Shown here piece after piece: positions 1 through 10,994 of a stretch of 64,000 nt of DNA (positions are counted from its first letter, which is position 1; the number at the start of each line of letters is the position of its first letter). The translations under genes and the position numbers were made by a program. The notes beneath the pieces were generated by a model, which was given only the letters and a program-made list of their open reading frames with translations, made no database searches and was not told the origin of the DNA. The stretch comes from Marinobacter confluentis (GTDB lineage Bacteria > Pseudomonadota > Gammaproteobacteria > Pseudomonadales > Oleiphilaceae). The DNA is taken from positions 310,001-374,000 of the forward strand of contig NZ_SRPF01000002.1 of the NCBI RefSeq assembly GCF_004785685.1. The letters run 5' to 3'.

Positions 1-2725
1 ATACCGCGTCCAGACGCATGTCCTGGAACCGCCGTTCACCGAGGCGCAGATCATTCACTGCCAGGTCAACCCTTCCGGCCTGAAGCACCAGATCGAGGTT
101 CATTCGCTCCTGCCAGTCCACATTGACCCCCAGCCCCTCGCTCAGCCCAGGTTCCAGGGTAATGTCCAGAGGGGCCTGGGTTGCGGCGGGCTTGCCCAGG
201 GGGGCTGGCCAGTCGATCGTGACACCCACCAGGTCAGACATCAAACGGATAACGGGGTCGCTATCCGGAGGCAGTTCAAGTACCGCCTCATAGGCCAGCC
301 TGCCACTTACCCCGGGGGAGCTGCCTTCGGGCAGGTCAAGCCGGTTCTGCAGGGCGGCGACATCTACCTGACCCTGCTGGCGCAGGGTGAGACCGTTGCC
401 AAACTGACTTTTGCGGAACCAGACTGACACCGGGTTGCCGAGGAAGCGTGCGCTGACCGGTGCGCTGGAAAATCCGTTTTCGGTGCTGTAACTGACCTCC
501 CCTGAGACATTCGTCCACTCCAGATCGGCCCCGGGAAATCGCACGGAACCGGCTTCGGTGCGCACCCGAGCGTTAACTTCCGGGGCCTGCTCCGAATCCA
601 GCGCCAGGGCCAGGCCCAAGTCCAGGAAAAAATCACCTTCAACAACGAGACTGTCCGAGGCTGCTCCCGCCAGTTCACCCAGTGGACTGCCCTCCATCCA
701 CCAGGCCAGGGCATCGCCTGTCACAGGCGCCGCGGCATCGATATAAACCATGGTGCTGTCATCGCCGATGCCTGGCTCCACCCTGACCTGTCCGGGTTGC
801 AGATCAATTCCGCCGGTCCGGCCAGTCGCCAGATCGATGCGGGTCTGACCCTGATGCACGAACACCCGCCCTGACGCCCCGGTCACTTCCGGCCAGCGCT
901 CATCGTAGGCTACGGTGCCATTTTCGAAATCGTAGACCATGGAAGACACAAAGGATCCCGGGGGAGATCCGCTACCAATCTGGCCATGGCCAAAATAGCT
1001 GCCTTGACGAATATCCACCTCACGAATCGCGGTGGTCAGCCAGTCATACAAGCCCTGGTCGACAATCTTTGCCGGGACAAAGTCGGCCAGCATATCGGCC
1101 TTGCCGTTCTGGACGCCCACCTGAAGACCCAGAACATCTTCGCCCCCGGGAACAAGCTTCAGGTCGAAAGCGCCACTCAACCGGGCTTCCGGCCCATAGT
1201 CCATGGCAATATCCTGGGAATACACTCTGGTTGCGCCGTCATCGAATCGCCAGGCAACGTCTGCCGAGAAATTGCGAACCTGCCACAACCCCCGGAACAG
1301 CGAGGGAAACCCGAACGTCAGGTCATCTGAGTCAGCGCTGACAAGGCCACCGCTGGGGGTCACCACCAGCGAGCCATACAGCCCCTGAGCTGCGGGCGCA
1401 CCATCCACCGCCCGCACCTGAATGTCCCTGAGCTCAGCCGTCAGCCGGAACTGACCGGATTCATCGGTGGGCACTTGCAGAAGCAGTTGATCCAGATTGC
1501 CCGCCGGGCGATATCTGCCAAGAGCGCCTGAAACCGCGTCAGGAAGAATCTGAAGGCGGCTGAGCAGGCCCCGAACCGGAGCTATGGGTAAGCGGTCCGC
1601 CACCAGCACATTCAGCGCTGAACCGGTCTGAAATCTGAGATCAAAACCGGGGACGGTTTCGCCGTTCCAGCGCCAGCTCAGGTCATTCAGGTGAAACTGG
1701 CCAGTACGGTGCCATGGAGGAGTTTCTGATTCCTCGCCCTGATCACTGATCTGCCGGTCGGTCTCGCTGCGGCGCCAACCGAATCGGGCGCTGATATCTT
1801 CCAGCGGTGCGAGGGACTCACTGCCCACGCCCAATTGCAGATAGGGGGTCTTCAGAATGCCACTGACCTGTTCCATCAGACCATCCCGGAAAGTCAGCCA
1901 GAGCTGACCGCCCACATCAAAACCCTCTGCGCGAATGCCCCGCCAGCCATATTCCTGGATCAGGCCGTCAAACAGGCGCCCGGAGTTGATATCCCCGTAG
2001 AACTGGCCAGTAAAATCGCCGCGGAAAAAGTGCTGACCCACCAACCTGAAACTCGCAAGCTGCTGGGTGGTGCCGGGGCGCATGGCCCGGCCGGATGCAT
2101 GAAACAGCCCCTGACGATAAACCAGGTCCAGTTGGGGAATTTCAACTTGCCTGAGTTTTCCAGCGCCATCCCTCAGCCCCAGGATAACCCGTGTCACTTT
2201 GACAGAGGGGTCGGACAGCCACTGGCCCGCCAGGTCGATCCACTCGCTCAGGTCATCGGCCACCGGCTCTGGCAGATCCGCGCCTTCGACCTCAATTTCG
2301 CCCTGGGCAGACTGATTGATCACCAGTTCCAGACCGTTGGCCTCGAAATCCGAGAACACAATCCGGAACCGTCGCAGTGACGCCAGAAAATCCAGGCCGA
2401 CCCGCAGGCTCTGGAGAGAGCCCACATCCGCCTCGCCGGCTGTCGGTTTCATCGAAAGATCACGGGCAATGATGGTCGGGTTGAGCCAGTTCCAGCGGGA
2501 CGACAGGGAGCCAATCACGATTTCCTGCCCGACCAGATCGGACAGCTGCTGCTCAATCTGCGGGCGATAGTCATCGATGTTCTGGGTAATCTGCCGCCCT
2601 AACCCGGCATAGAGCGCAGCCAGCACAAGAACAGCCAGAAGCAGCCACCAGAACAGGGTGGCGAGCTTTGCCAGGGTTCTGATTGCGAACCCTTTTGGCT
2701 TTTCCTCAGCGGCAGCAGCATTCAT
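1..2725 (-). CDS. yhdP: YhdP family AsmA-like envelope protein (C-terminus beyond window)
   Basis: YhdP proteins are large AsmA-like inner-membrane proteins that span the periplasm and support phospholipid transport to the outer membrane. About 908 codons are visible from an ATG at 2725, and the frame stays open to the window edge, so the C-terminal third is missing. Residues 21-42 form one transmembrane helix, followed by the family's opening (ITQNIDDYRPQIEQQLSDL) and a long beta-rich region. It lies 42 bp after rng on the same strand, the order mreBCD-maf-rng-yhdP found in E. coli, so it is probably the last gene of that transcription unit. Family assignment is firm. The transport role is known from E. 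coli, not shown here. Confidence 0.88.
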   Translation of the reverse strand, partial: MNAAAAEEKPKGFAIRTLAKLATLFWWLLLAVLVLAALYAGLGRQITQNIDDYRPQIEQQLSDLVGQEIVIGSLSSRWNWLNPTIIARDLSMKPTAGEADVGSLQSLRVGLDFLASLRRFRIVFSDFEANGLELVINQSAQGEIEVEGADLPEPVADDLSEWIDLAGQWLSDPSVKVTRVILGLRDGAGKLRQVEIPQLDLVYRQGLFHASGRAMRPGTTQQLASFRLVGQHFFRGDFTGQFYGDINSGRLFDGLIQEYGWRGIRAEGFDVGGQLWLTFRDGLMEQVSGILKTPYLQLGVGSESLAPLEDISARFGWRRSETDRQISDQGEESETPPWHRTGQFHLNDLSWRWNGETVPGFDLRFQTGSALNVLVADRLPIAPVRGLLSRLQILPDAVSGALGRYRPAGNLDQLLLQVPTDESGQFRLTAELRDIQVRAVDGAPAAQGLYGSLVVTPSGGLVSADSDDLTFGFPSLFRGLWQVRNFSADVAWRFDDGATRVYSQDIAMDYGPEARLSGAFDLKLVPGGEDVLGLQVGVQNGKADMLADFVPAKIVDQGLYDWLTTAIREVDIRQGSYFGHGQIGSGSPPGSFVSSMVYDFENGTVAYDERWPEVTGASGRVFVHQGQTRIDLATGRTGGIDLQPGQVRVEPGIGDDSTMVYIDAAAPVTGDALAWWMEGSPLGELAGAASDSLVVEGDFFLDLGLALALDSEQAPEVNARVRTEAGSVRFPGADLEWTNVSGEVSYSTENGFSSAPVSARFLGNPVSVWFRKSQFGNGLTLRQQGQVDVAALQNRLDLPEGSSPGVSGRLAYEAVLELPPDSDPVIRLMSDLVGVTIDWPAPLGKPAATQAPLDITLEPGLSEGLGVNVDWQERMNLDLVLQAGRVDLAVNDLRLGERRFQDMRLDAV

Positions 2726-2767
2726 CAGGGTCGCCGTGGCGGTTAGGGGATGAAGCCAGTCAGGTGG

Positions 2768-4249
2768 CTAGAGCAGAACAACATCGTACTGCTCCTGACT
2801 GTAGAAGGGTTCAACCTGGAACCGGATGGCCTTTTTAATGAAGGTTTCAAGGTCGGCCACGTTATCCGACTCTTCATCCAGCAGGCGATCAACCACGCTC
2901 TGCGAGGCCATCACGAGGTAGCTTTCGGCATCATAGGCACGATTGACCCGCAGGATCTCGCGGAAAATTTCGTAGCAGACGGTTTCGCTGGTTTTCAGGA
3001 ATCCACGACCATCACAGATTGGGCAGGGCTCGCACAAAACCTGGCCAAGGCTTTCCGTGGTGCGCTTGCGGGTCATTTCCACCAGCCCGAGTTCCGATAC
3101 CCCGGTAATCTTGGTTTTGGCGTGATCCCGCTCCAACATCTTTTCCAGCATGCGGTGAACCTGCCGCTGATGCTCCGGGTCCTCCATGTCGATAAAATCG
3201 ATGATGATGATTCCACCGAGATTTCGCAGGCGCAGCTGCCGGCTGATTGCACGGGCAGCCTCAAGGTTGGTCTTGAAAATGGTTTCTTCAAGATTGCGAT
3301 GCCCCACAAAAGCACCGGTATTGATATCAATGGTGGTCATGGCTTCGGTCTGGTCGATGATGACGTAACCACCGGACTTCAGTTGGACCTTGCGGCTCAG
3401 GGCCTTCTGGATTTCATCCTCGACGGAATAAAGATCGAACAGCGGCCGCTCGCCCGGGTAATACTCGACCTTCTCGGAAAACTCGGTGACAAACTCTTCG
3501 ACAAATTCCATGACCCGCTGATGGCTTTCCTTGCTGTCGATTCTGACTTTCTCGGTCTGCGGGCGAATCAGGTCGCGGATGGTGCGAATAAACAGCGGGA
3601 GATCCTGGTAAACCACCGCAGGCGCCTGAGACCGGCTAATCCGGTCCTCAATGGCCTGGCTGAGCCGGTGCAGATACACCATATCGCCGAGCAGGTCATC
3701 CGCCGATGCCGCTTCCGCAGCAGTACGGATGATATAGCCACCATTGACCTCGGTTTCCTTGGCTGAGCCCTCTTCGATAAGCGCCTTGAGCCGCGCTCGC
3801 TCTGTTTCGTCCTCAATGCGCTGGGAAATGCCAATATGGGAAACCCCGGGCATGAATACCAGGTAACGGGAAGGAATGGACAGCTGCGTGGTCAGGCGCG
3901 CACCCTTGGTACCAATCGGGTCTTTGGTCACCTGAACCACCAGCGACTGGCCTTCCCGCAACAGGGTGCGGATATCCGGCACGGTTCGGGCGCTGTCCGC
4001 TGTATCGGTCACCGCTGGCTGGTCGGTAACCACATCCGAGGCGTGAATGAAGGCGGCACGCTCAAGCCCGATGTCCACAAACGCTGCTTCCATGCCAGGA
4101 AGTACCCGCACAACCTTGCCTTTATAGATGTTACCAACGTTACCTTTGCGGCTGGTACGCTCGATATAGGCTTCCTGAAGCATACCGTTTTCAACCAGCG
4201 CGACCCGGGTTTCAACGGGGGTTACGTTGATCAGAATCTCTTCACTCAT
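2768..4249 (-). CDS. rng: Ribonuclease G
   Basis: RNase G is a cytoplasmic single-strand endoribonuclease that matures the 5' end of 16S rRNA and turns over some mRNAs. The 493-residue protein has an N-terminal S1 RNA-binding domain (about residues 35-115), the two catalytic Mg-binding aspartates expected of RNase E/G (D308 in DINTG and D351 in IDFIDMED, 43 residues apart as in E. coli RNase E) and a Zn-link CEPCPIC near residue 400. The reading frame is open 19 codons further upstream, but MSEEILINVTP matches the family start and GGAGAG sits 6 bp before it. The start overlaps the end of maf by 8 bp, indicating translational coupling. Confidence 0.95.
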   Translation of the reverse strand: MSEEILINVTPVETRVALVENGMLQEAYIERTSRKGNVGNIYKGKVVRVLPGMEAAFVDIGLERAAFIHASDVVTDQPAVTDTADSARTVPDIRTLLREGQSLVVQVTKDPIGTKGARLTTQLSIPSRYLVFMPGVSHIGISQRIEDETERARLKALIEEGSAKETEVNGGYIIRTAAEAASADDLLGDMVYLHRLSQAIEDRISRSQAPAVVYQDLPLFIRTIRDLIRPQTEKVRIDSKESHQRVMEFVEEFVTEFSEKVEYYPGERPLFDLYSVEDEIQKALSRKVQLKSGGYVIIDQTEAMTTIDINTGAFVGHRNLEETIFKTNLEAARAISRQLRLRNLGGIIIIDFIDMEDPEHQRQVHRMLEKMLERDHAKTKITGVSELGLVEMTRKRTTESLGQVLCEPCPICDGRGFLKTSETVCYEIFREILRVNRAYDAESYLVMASQSVVDRLLDEESDNVADLETFIKKAIRFQVEPFYSQEQYDVVLL

Positions 4250-4847
4250 TAAGGCTCTCCTGCCCTGGTTGCCAGGTTGTCCACACCGGGTAGCCCGCCC
4301 GCGCAAGCAGATCCGCTGTCTCGCGAAGCGGCAAACCCACGACAGCGCTGTAGCTGCCCTGCAAACTCTCTACAAAAATACCACCGCGACCCTGAATACC
4401 ATAACTTCCGGCCTTATCCATGGGGTCGCCGGAACGCACGTAGGCCGCAATTTCATCGGGTCGCAGTGCGCGGAAGTGGACGTGGGTGGTCACCAGGCAG
4501 GCCTCGGCAAAGCCTTCCACCGCGGTGGCAACGGCGGTCATCACCTGGTGGCTACGCGCCGAGAGCAACTCAAGCATTGTTGCTGCCTCATCAGCCGTGG
4601 CGGGCTTACCCAGGATACGCTGGTCAATCACCACCGACGTGTCAGAACCCAGAACGATTGCCTCAGGCGCTAACCGGCTGACCGCCAGCGCTTTTTCGCT
4701 GGCCAGCCGCAGTACGTAATCACCGGGCTGCTCATCAGGGCCGGGAGTTTCATCAATATCAGCAGGCCGGACCTCGAACTCCACTCCCATCTGCCGGAGC
4801 AGCTCCGCGCGTCTTGGTGATGCTGAAGCCAGGATAATGGAACGCAT
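4242..4847 (-). CDS. maf: Maf-family nucleoside triphosphate pyrophosphatase (YhdE type)
   Basis: Maf proteins hydrolyse non-canonical or excess nucleoside triphosphates to monophosphates and pyrophosphate. The YhdE subgroup prefers dTTP/UTP. This 201-residue protein carries the signature ASASPRRAELL at residues 7-17, DIDE near residue 35 and the SDT motif (LGSDTSVV) near residue 70. It lies between mreD (7 bp upstream) and rng (8-bp overlap), the conserved position of yhdE next to the mre cluster, which favours the YhdE subgroup over YceF. Full family length. The substrate is inferred from subgroup and context. Confidence 0.92.
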   Translation of the reverse strand: MRSIILASASPRRAELLRQMGVEFEVRPADIDETPGPDEQPGDYVLRLASEKALAVSRLAPEAIVLGSDTSVVIDQRILGKPATADEAATMLELLSARSHQVMTAVATAVEGFAEACLVTTHVHFRALRPDEIAAYVRSGDPMDKAGSYGIQGRGGIFVESLQGSYSAVVGLPLRETADLLARAGYPVWTTWQPGQESLNE

Positions 4848-4854
4848 GGATGCA

Positions 4855-5331
4855 CTAGCCCAGTTTGCGGTTCAGGTTGTCCAGCAGTATGCATAGCACC
4901 GGCCATACCAGCGCGCTGGTCAGAGCCGGCCAGAGGTAACTGAAACCGGAATCCTCGGCGCCGAGAGTCTGCTTGATAAAGTGCACCAGCATCTGGTTGA
5001 TACCAAGAAGCAGGAACACCATCAGACACTGCTGAGGTAAAGGATACATGCGAAGGCGCTGGTGCACGGTCAGTACCAGAAAGGCGATCAACCCCATGGC
5101 CAGGGCGTTCACGCCCAACGGCGTTGCCTCGAGCACATCCAACAGCAACCCCAGACACCAGGCCAGCAGAATGCCGAACTGGGCGGGCGCCCGGAAGGTC
5201 CAGTAAAACACCATCAGGCCAAGCCACTCGGGACGGTACTCGAACCAGCCCAGGGGGAACAGGGAGCTGCTGAGCACCAACGCAACGATTACGCTGATAA
5301 TGAAAACTGGATAGCTGATAACCGATAACAT
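4855..5331 (-). CDS. mreD: Rod shape-determining protein MreD
   Basis: MreD is an integral inner-membrane protein of the elongasome that works with MreC and MreB to place lateral-wall synthesis. The 158-residue product is almost entirely hydrophobic with about five membrane segments (the first at residues 5-25) and the usual family length. It starts at ATG 5331, sharing its first base with the last base of mreC, and is followed 7 bp later by maf. Sequence conservation in MreD is low, so the call rests mainly on length, hydrophobicity and its fixed place after mreC. Confidence 0.93.
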   Translation of the reverse strand: MLSVISYPVFIISVIVALVLSSSLFPLGWFEYRPEWLGLMVFYWTFRAPAQFGILLAWCLGLLLDVLEATPLGVNALAMGLIAFLVLTVHQRLRMYPLPQQCLMVFLLLGINQMLVHFIKQTLGAEDSGFSYLWPALTSALVWPVLCILLDNLNRKLG

Positions 5332-6233
5332 CAGGGCGCCTCCCCCTGTGGCGCCGGCACATTTGCACCGGGCTCCAGTCCTTCATCGGCATTCTGCCCG
5401 TTTCCGGTTTCGGCTTCAGGCGTGAATACAACCAGCACCAGCCGGCTGCGGTTCAGCTCTGCCCTGGGGTTGGCCTGAATTTCCACGAAAGGCTCACCCG
5501 GCTCTTTGGTGATGCTGTCGACTTCCGCCACCGGATAGCCTTTCGGGAAACGCCCGCCCAGGCCAGAGCTCACCAGCAAGTCGCCTTCCCGGATATCGGC
5601 GGTGTCCGGCACGTGAACCAGCTCCAGTGCATCGGTATCGCCGTTACCCAGAAGCACTGCCCGCAAGCCGTTACGGACGACTTCCACGGGCACCGCGTGG
5701 CTGCTGTCAGACACCAGCAGGACGCGGGAGGTGAAACTACTGGTCTGCTGGACCTGCCCCATCAGCCCGTGGGCATCCAGGATGGCCTGCCCGACCCGGA
5801 CACCATCGCGGCTACCCTTGTTGATAACAATTTCATGGGTAAACGGATCCGGCGATACCGCAACTACCTCGCCCACAATGACGCGGTCATCGAGTACTTC
5901 GGAGGAATTCATCAACTGGCGCAGTTCATTATTTTCAGAGGCAAGTGCCGCGTATTTCAGGGCACGGCGCTCGAGTATCAACAGGCGGGCCTGCAGCGCT
6001 TCGTTCTGTTCAAGCAGGTCATCGCGGGTGGTGAACAGGCTGGATACCCAGTCGCTGAACTGGCCAGGCGCGTTGCCCAGCCAGTGGACAGGGGCAAGCC
6101 CAGTGCCGATGGCGCTTCTTACGGGGGTAAGCTGATTGAATCGTGCGTCGGCCACGATCATGGCGATCGACAGCACGAATACTATGGTCAGACGGAAACC
6201 AGGGACGGGGCCCTGGACAAAGATAGTCTTAAT
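5331..6233 (-). CDS. mreC: Rod shape-determining protein MreC (probable ATT start)
   Basis: MreC is a bitopic inner-membrane scaffold of the elongasome, with a cytoplasmic N-terminus, one helix, a coiled coil and a periplasmic beta domain (here SSGLGGRFPKGYPVAEV). The first ordinary start is GTG at 6176, but that begins inside the membrane helix. In frame upstream, codons 6233-6177 encode KTIFVQGPVPGFRLTIVF, matching the conserved MreC N-terminus (MKPIFSRGPSLQIRL in E. coli). The residue aligned with Met is an ATT codon at 6233, preceded by GGGGAG with an 8-nt spacer, and no ATG/GTG/TTG fits. I therefore place the start at ATT (300 residues). An automated caller would give 5331-6176 (281 residues). 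The gene follows mreB by 20 bp. Confidence 0.9.
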   Translation of the reverse strand: MKTIFVQGPVPGFRLTIVFVLSIAMIVADARFNQLTPVRSAIGTGLAPVHWLGNAPGQFSDWVSSLFTTRDDLLEQNEALQARLLILERRALKYAALASENNELRQLMNSSEVLDDRVIVGEVVAVSPDPFTHEIVINKGSRDGVRVGQAILDAHGLMGQVQQTSSFTSRVLLVSDSSHAVPVEVVRNGLRAVLLGNGDTDALELVHVPDTADIREGDLLVSSGLGGRFPKGYPVAEVDSITKEPGEPFVEIQANPRAELNRSRLVLVVFTPEAETGNGQNADEGLEPGANVPAPQGEAP

Positions 6234-6253
6234 AGCGAGCGCTCCCCACAGGC

Positions 6254-7399
<1,146 letters not shown>

Positions 7400-7488
7400 T
7401 TATTGCTTTTCTTCAGTGTTTTGGCCCCTCCCGCGATTGTTCGAATCTGTTACCATGCGTCTTTATTTTTATGGCTTCAGTGGAGGGC

Positions 7489-7590
7489 CGTTCGAAGGAG
7501 CCTTTCCAAAACACGCTTCGAGTACATCCGTGTACGCTTGGGCTCCGCCATCCATGGCTCCGCACAGTTTTGGAAAGACTCCTTCGAACG
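7489..7590 (+). repeat. Intergenic palindromic element, copy 1
   Basis: The arms at 7489-7512 and 7567-7590 pair at 23 of 24 positions. Between them lies the shared core: ACGCT, a small hairpin GTACA-TCCG-TGTAC, the conserved block CGCTTGGGCTCCGCCAT (7535-7551) overlapping a second hairpin GCCAT-CC-ATGGC, then CTCCGCACA. The arm sequence is unique to this locus while the core is shared with copies 2, 3 and 4. It sits in a divergent gap, so it is not a terminator for either neighbour. Confidence 0.85.
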
Positions 7591-7636
7591 CCCCCGGTAC
7601 TTTTGGGTTGCCTAAAAACATTTGGCAAGCATTCAG

Positions 7637-7656
7637 TTAACAAATCGTATTGTTAA
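7637..7656. promoter_or_regulatory. 20-bp inverted repeat upstream of gatC
   Basis: TTAACAA-N6-TTGTTAA, a perfect 7-bp inverted repeat, lies 33 bp before the gatC start codon. It has the size and symmetry of a dimeric repressor site or of a short mRNA-leader hairpin. No regulator can be named from the sequence. Confidence 0.35.
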
Positions 7657-7689
7657 AGACATTTCATATACATTTCTGGGAGACAATTC

Positions 7690-7977
7690 GTGACCATTTC
7701 CCGCAAGGACATTGAGAAAGTCGCTGTGCTCGCCCGCATTCGCGTGGACGACGAGCAGGTGTCGGCTCTGGAGAAGGATCTGGGCAACATCCTGGATCTG
7801 GTGGATCAGCTGGGCGCTGCGGATACCGATTCGGTTGAGCCCATGGCCCACCCGCTGGATGCAGTTCAGCGCCTGCGTGCCGATGAAGTGACCGAAAGCG
7901 ATCAGCGGGAGCGCTTCCAGGCAATCGCGCCGGCCACTGAAAACGGGCTTTACCTCGTGCCCCGCGTTATAGAGTGA
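7690..7977 (+). CDS. gatC: Asp/Glu-tRNA(Asn/Gln) amidotransferase subunit C
   Basis: GatC is the small subunit that stabilises the GatA-GatB interface in the amidotransferase converting Glu-tRNA(Gln) and/or Asp-tRNA(Asn) to the amidated forms. The 95-residue product has the GatC pattern: an N-terminal helix ([12 protein letters not shown]), a heptad-like stretch ([11 protein letters not shown]) and the [11 protein letters not shown] motif. It starts at GTG 7690 with GGGAG 6-7 bp upstream. It is the first gene of gatCAB, with a 10-bp gap to gatA. Confidence 0.95.
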   Translation: MTISRKDIEKVAVLARIRVDDEQVSALEKDLGNILDLVDQLGAADTDSVEPMAHPLDAVQRLRADEVTESDQRERFQAIAPATENGLYLVPRVIE

Positions 7978-7987
7978 AGGACGTATC

Positions 7988-9445
7988 ATGCATAACAAAT
8001 CCGTAGCAGAGCTTTCCCGGGATCTGGAAAGCGGCCAGGTTTCCAGCGTGGAGCTGACCCAGCAGTTCCTGGAACGCATCCGACAGGAAGACAGCAAGTA
8101 CAACAGCTTTATTACCGTGACTGAGAATCAGGCGCTGGCAGATGCCAAAGCCGCCGATGAGCAGCGTGCGGCGGGCCATGCAACGCCCTGGACGGGAGTG
8201 CCATTTGCCCACAAGGACATCTTCTGCACCAACGGCGTTCTTACCACCTGTGGTTCGAGGATGCTGGAGAATTTCGTTCCGCCCTACGATGCCACAGTTA
8301 CGGCCAATTTCCGCAAGGCGGGAGCGGTGTGTCTGGGCAAGACCAATATGGACGAGTTCGCCATGGGGTCGTCCACTGAGTCCAGCTTTTTTGGCGCCAC
8401 TACCAATCCATGGGGACTTGGCCAGGGTAGCAAACGCGTGCCCGGCGGTTCATCCGGCGGATCGGCCGCAGCGGTAGCTGCGCGACTGGTGCCGGCGGCA
8501 ACAGCGACCGATACCGGCGGCTCCATTCGACAGCCTGCAGCACTTTGCGGCATTACCGGGCTCAAGCCCACCTATGGCCGCGTTTCCCGGTACGGGATGA
8601 TTGCCTTTGCCTCCAGCCTGGATCAGGGCGGCACCATGGCCCGCACGGCGGAAGATAATGCGCTGATGCTGAACGTGATGGCGGGCTTTGACCCCAAGGA
8701 TTCCACGTCCATAGACCGCGAGGTGCCGGATTACACCGCCGCACTGAACGAGCCGTTAAAGGGCCTGAAGATTGGGCTACCGAAGGAGTACTTCAGCGAC
8801 CAGCTCAGCCCGGCGATGGAGCAGCAGGTTCGGGATGCAGTGAAGGAATACGAAAAGCTGGGCGCGACGGTGAAAGAAGTCTCGCTGCCTAATGCAAAGC
8901 TGGCTATCGCGGCCTATTACGTGATTGCGCCGGCGGAAGCTTCCGCCAACCTGTCCCGTTTTGACGGGGTGCGCTATGGCTATCGCTGTGAAGACCCGAA
9001 AGATCTCATGGACCTTTACACCCGCACCCGAGCGGAAGGATTTGGTAACGAGGTCAAGCGCCGGATCCTGGTGGGTACCTACGCCCTGTCGGCCGGGTAT
9101 TTCGACGCTTACTATCTCAAGGCCCAGAAGGTGCGCCGTCTGATTCAGCAGGACTTCATCAACGCATTTAAAGACGTGGATGTTCTGATGAGCCCGACCA
9201 CGCCCTCACCGGCGTTCAATCAGGGTGAAAAGACCAACGACCCGGTCACCATGTACCTGGAAGACGTGTTCACCATCGCCATCAACCTGGCGGGCATTCC
9301 GGCCATGTCAATACCGGCGGGTTTTGTGGATGGGCTGCCGGTGGGCGTGCAGATCATCGGAGATTATTTCTCCGAGGCCCGTCTGCTGAACGCCGCCCAT
9401 AAATTCCAGCAGGTGACCGACTGGCACCAGCGCGAGCCGCAATAA
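7988..9445 (+). CDS. gatA: Asp/Glu-tRNA amidotransferase subunit A (amidase)
   Basis: GatA hydrolyses glutamine and supplies ammonia to GatB for tRNA-dependent amidation. This 485-residue amidase-signature protein shows the full Ser-cisSer-Lys triad: K76 (in AHKD), cis-Ser S155 in GGSSGGS and nucleophile S179 in [10 protein letters not shown], with the same 24-residue spacing between serines as characterised GatA. It starts at ATG 7988 and is followed 21 bp later by gatB. The presence of GatCAB indicates that Asn-tRNA and/or Gln-tRNA is made by the indirect route in this organism. Confidence 0.97.
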   Translation: MHNKSVAELSRDLESGQVSSVELTQQFLERIRQEDSKYNSFITVTENQALADAKAADEQRAAGHATPWTGVPFAHKDIFCTNGVLTTCGSRMLENFVPPYDATVTANFRKAGAVCLGKTNMDEFAMGSSTESSFFGATTNPWGLGQGSKRVPGGSSGGSAAAVAARLVPAATATDTGGSIRQPAALCGITGLKPTYGRVSRYGMIAFASSLDQGGTMARTAEDNALMLNVMAGFDPKDSTSIDREVPDYTAALNEPLKGLKIGLPKEYFSDQLSPAMEQQVRDAVKEYEKLGATVKEVSLPNAKLAIAAYYVIAPAEASANLSRFDGVRYGYRCEDPKDLMDLYTRTRAEGFGNEVKRRILVGTYALSAGYFDAYYLKAQKVRRLIQQDFINAFKDVDVLMSPTTPSPAFNQGEKTNDPVTMYLEDVFTIAINLAGIPAMSIPAGFVDGLPVGVQIIGDYFSEARLLNAAHKFQQVTDWHQREPQ

Positions 9446-9466
9446 GCCCGAAACAGGAGAACAGAT

Positions 9467-10918
9467 ATGCAGTGGGACATTGTGATCGGGCTGGAAATTC
9501 ACGTTCAGCTCGCCACCAGAACCAAGATTTTTTCAGGCTCCAGCACCGCCTATGGCGCCGAGCCCAACACTCAGGCCAACGCCGTTGACCTGGCCATGCC
9601 GGGCACCCTGCCGGTGCCCAACGAACAGGCCTTCCGCTATGCGGTGATGTTCGGCCTGGCGGTGAACGCCGAGATCGAACGGCGCTCCATGTTCGAGCGC
9701 AAGAACTATTTCTACCCGGACCTGCCCAAAGGCTATCAGACCACCCAGCTGGAACGCCCGATTGTCGGTCCCGGCTTTGTAGACATTGATCTGGCAAACG
9801 GCGAAACCAAGCGGGTGCGCATTCACCACGCACATCTGGAAGAGGATGCCGGTAAGTCACTCCATGAAGACTTTCACGGAATGACCGGCGTAGACCTGAA
9901 CCGCGCCGGTACGCCGCTGATCGAGGTGGTCACCGAACCGGATATGAACAACGCCGAGGAAGCGGTGGCCTTTGCCAAAAAGCTTCACGGCATTGTGACA
10001 TCGCTCGGCATCTGCGATGGCGACATGTCCCAGGGCTCGATGCGGTTTGACGTCAACATCTCCCTCAAGCCCAAAGGCTCGGAGACGCTGGGCACCCGCA
10101 CCGAAACCAAGAACCTGAACTCTTTCCGTTTCATGGAGCAGGCCATTGCGCACGAAGTCGAACGGCAGATGGATATCCTGGAAGACGGCGGCACCATCGT
10201 GCAGGAAACCCGCCTGTACAACGGCGATAAAGATGAATCCCGCTCCATGCGCACCAAGGAAGAAGCCAACGACTACCGCTACTTCCCCTGCCCGGACCTG
10301 CTGCCGGTAGAAATCGATGATTCTTTCATCGACGAGGCCCGCAACAGCCTGCCCGAGCTGCCTGATGCAAAGAAAGCCCGCTTTATGGAGCAGTACGGCC
10401 TGAACGACTACGACGCAGGCCTGCTGGCCGGTGACTCAAAACTGGCCGCCTTCTTCGAGGCCGCCGCTGAGCGCGGGAAAGACGCCAAGCTGGCGTCCAA
10501 CTGGGTTCAGGGCGAGTTCTCTGCGCGTCTGAATGCGGAAGAAAAGTCCGTGGCCGACTCGCCGATTACCGGCGAACAGTTGGGCGACCTGGTGGTGCGA
10601 ATCGCAGACAACACGATTTCGTCTGCCGGCGCGAAGAAGGTCTTCGAAGCCCTGTGGACCGGCGAAGGCGAGAGCGTGGACGCCATCATCGACGCCAAAG
10701 GCCTGAAGCAGGTGTCCGACACCGGCGCCCTGGAAGCCATGGTCGATGAGGTTCTGGCGAGCATGCCGGATCAGGTGGCCCAGTATCAGCAGGAGTCCGA
10801 CCCCAAAAAGCAGAAGAAGATGCTTGGCGGGTTTATGGGGCCATTGATGAAGGCTTCCAAAGGTCAGGGCAATCCGAAGCTGTTCAATGAGATTCTTGTT
10901 CGGAAGCTTGGGGAATAA
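9467..10918 (+). CDS. gatB: Asp/Glu-tRNA amidotransferase subunit B
   Basis: GatB binds misacylated tRNA, activates the glutamyl or aspartyl carboxylate with ATP and amidates it using ammonia channelled from GatA. The 483-residue product begins [13 protein letters not shown], whose Glu is a conserved Mg ligand, contains [14 protein letters not shown] near residue 85, and ends with a helical YqeY-like tRNA-binding tail ([17 protein letters not shown]). It starts at ATG 9467 with AGGAG 8 bp upstream. It is last in gatCAB. The next gene, rimO, converges on it across a gap holding palindromic element 2. Confidence 0.97.
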   Translation: MQWDIVIGLEIHVQLATRTKIFSGSSTAYGAEPNTQANAVDLAMPGTLPVPNEQAFRYAVMFGLAVNAEIERRSMFERKNYFYPDLPKGYQTTQLERPIVGPGFVDIDLANGETKRVRIHHAHLEEDAGKSLHEDFHGMTGVDLNRAGTPLIEVVTEPDMNNAEEAVAFAKKLHGIVTSLGICDGDMSQGSMRFDVNISLKPKGSETLGTRTETKNLNSFRFMEQAIAHEVERQMDILEDGGTIVQETRLYNGDKDESRSMRTKEEANDYRYFPCPDLLPVEIDDSFIDEARNSLPELPDAKKARFMEQYGLNDYDAGLLAGDSKLAAFFEAAAERGKDAKLASNWVQGEFSARLNAEEKSVADSPITGEQLGDLVVRIADNTISSAGAKKVFEALWTGEGESVDAIIDAKGLKQVSDTGALEAMVDEVLASMPDQVAQYQQESDPKKQKKMLGGFMGPLMKASKGQGNPKLFNEILVRKLGE

Positions 10919-10994
10919 TTCTTCGGCTACGGGTGGTGGCTGCTTGCTATGGTCCTAGCCTGCGGGGTTCTGGAGTTAACGGCACGTGGCAGAA

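Noticed and set aside
1..2725. Several small plus- and minus-strand frames across the first 2.7 kb as separate genes
   Set aside because: All lie within the single open yhdP frame, checked at both ends and mid-gene, and none has a plausible ribosome-binding site and family.
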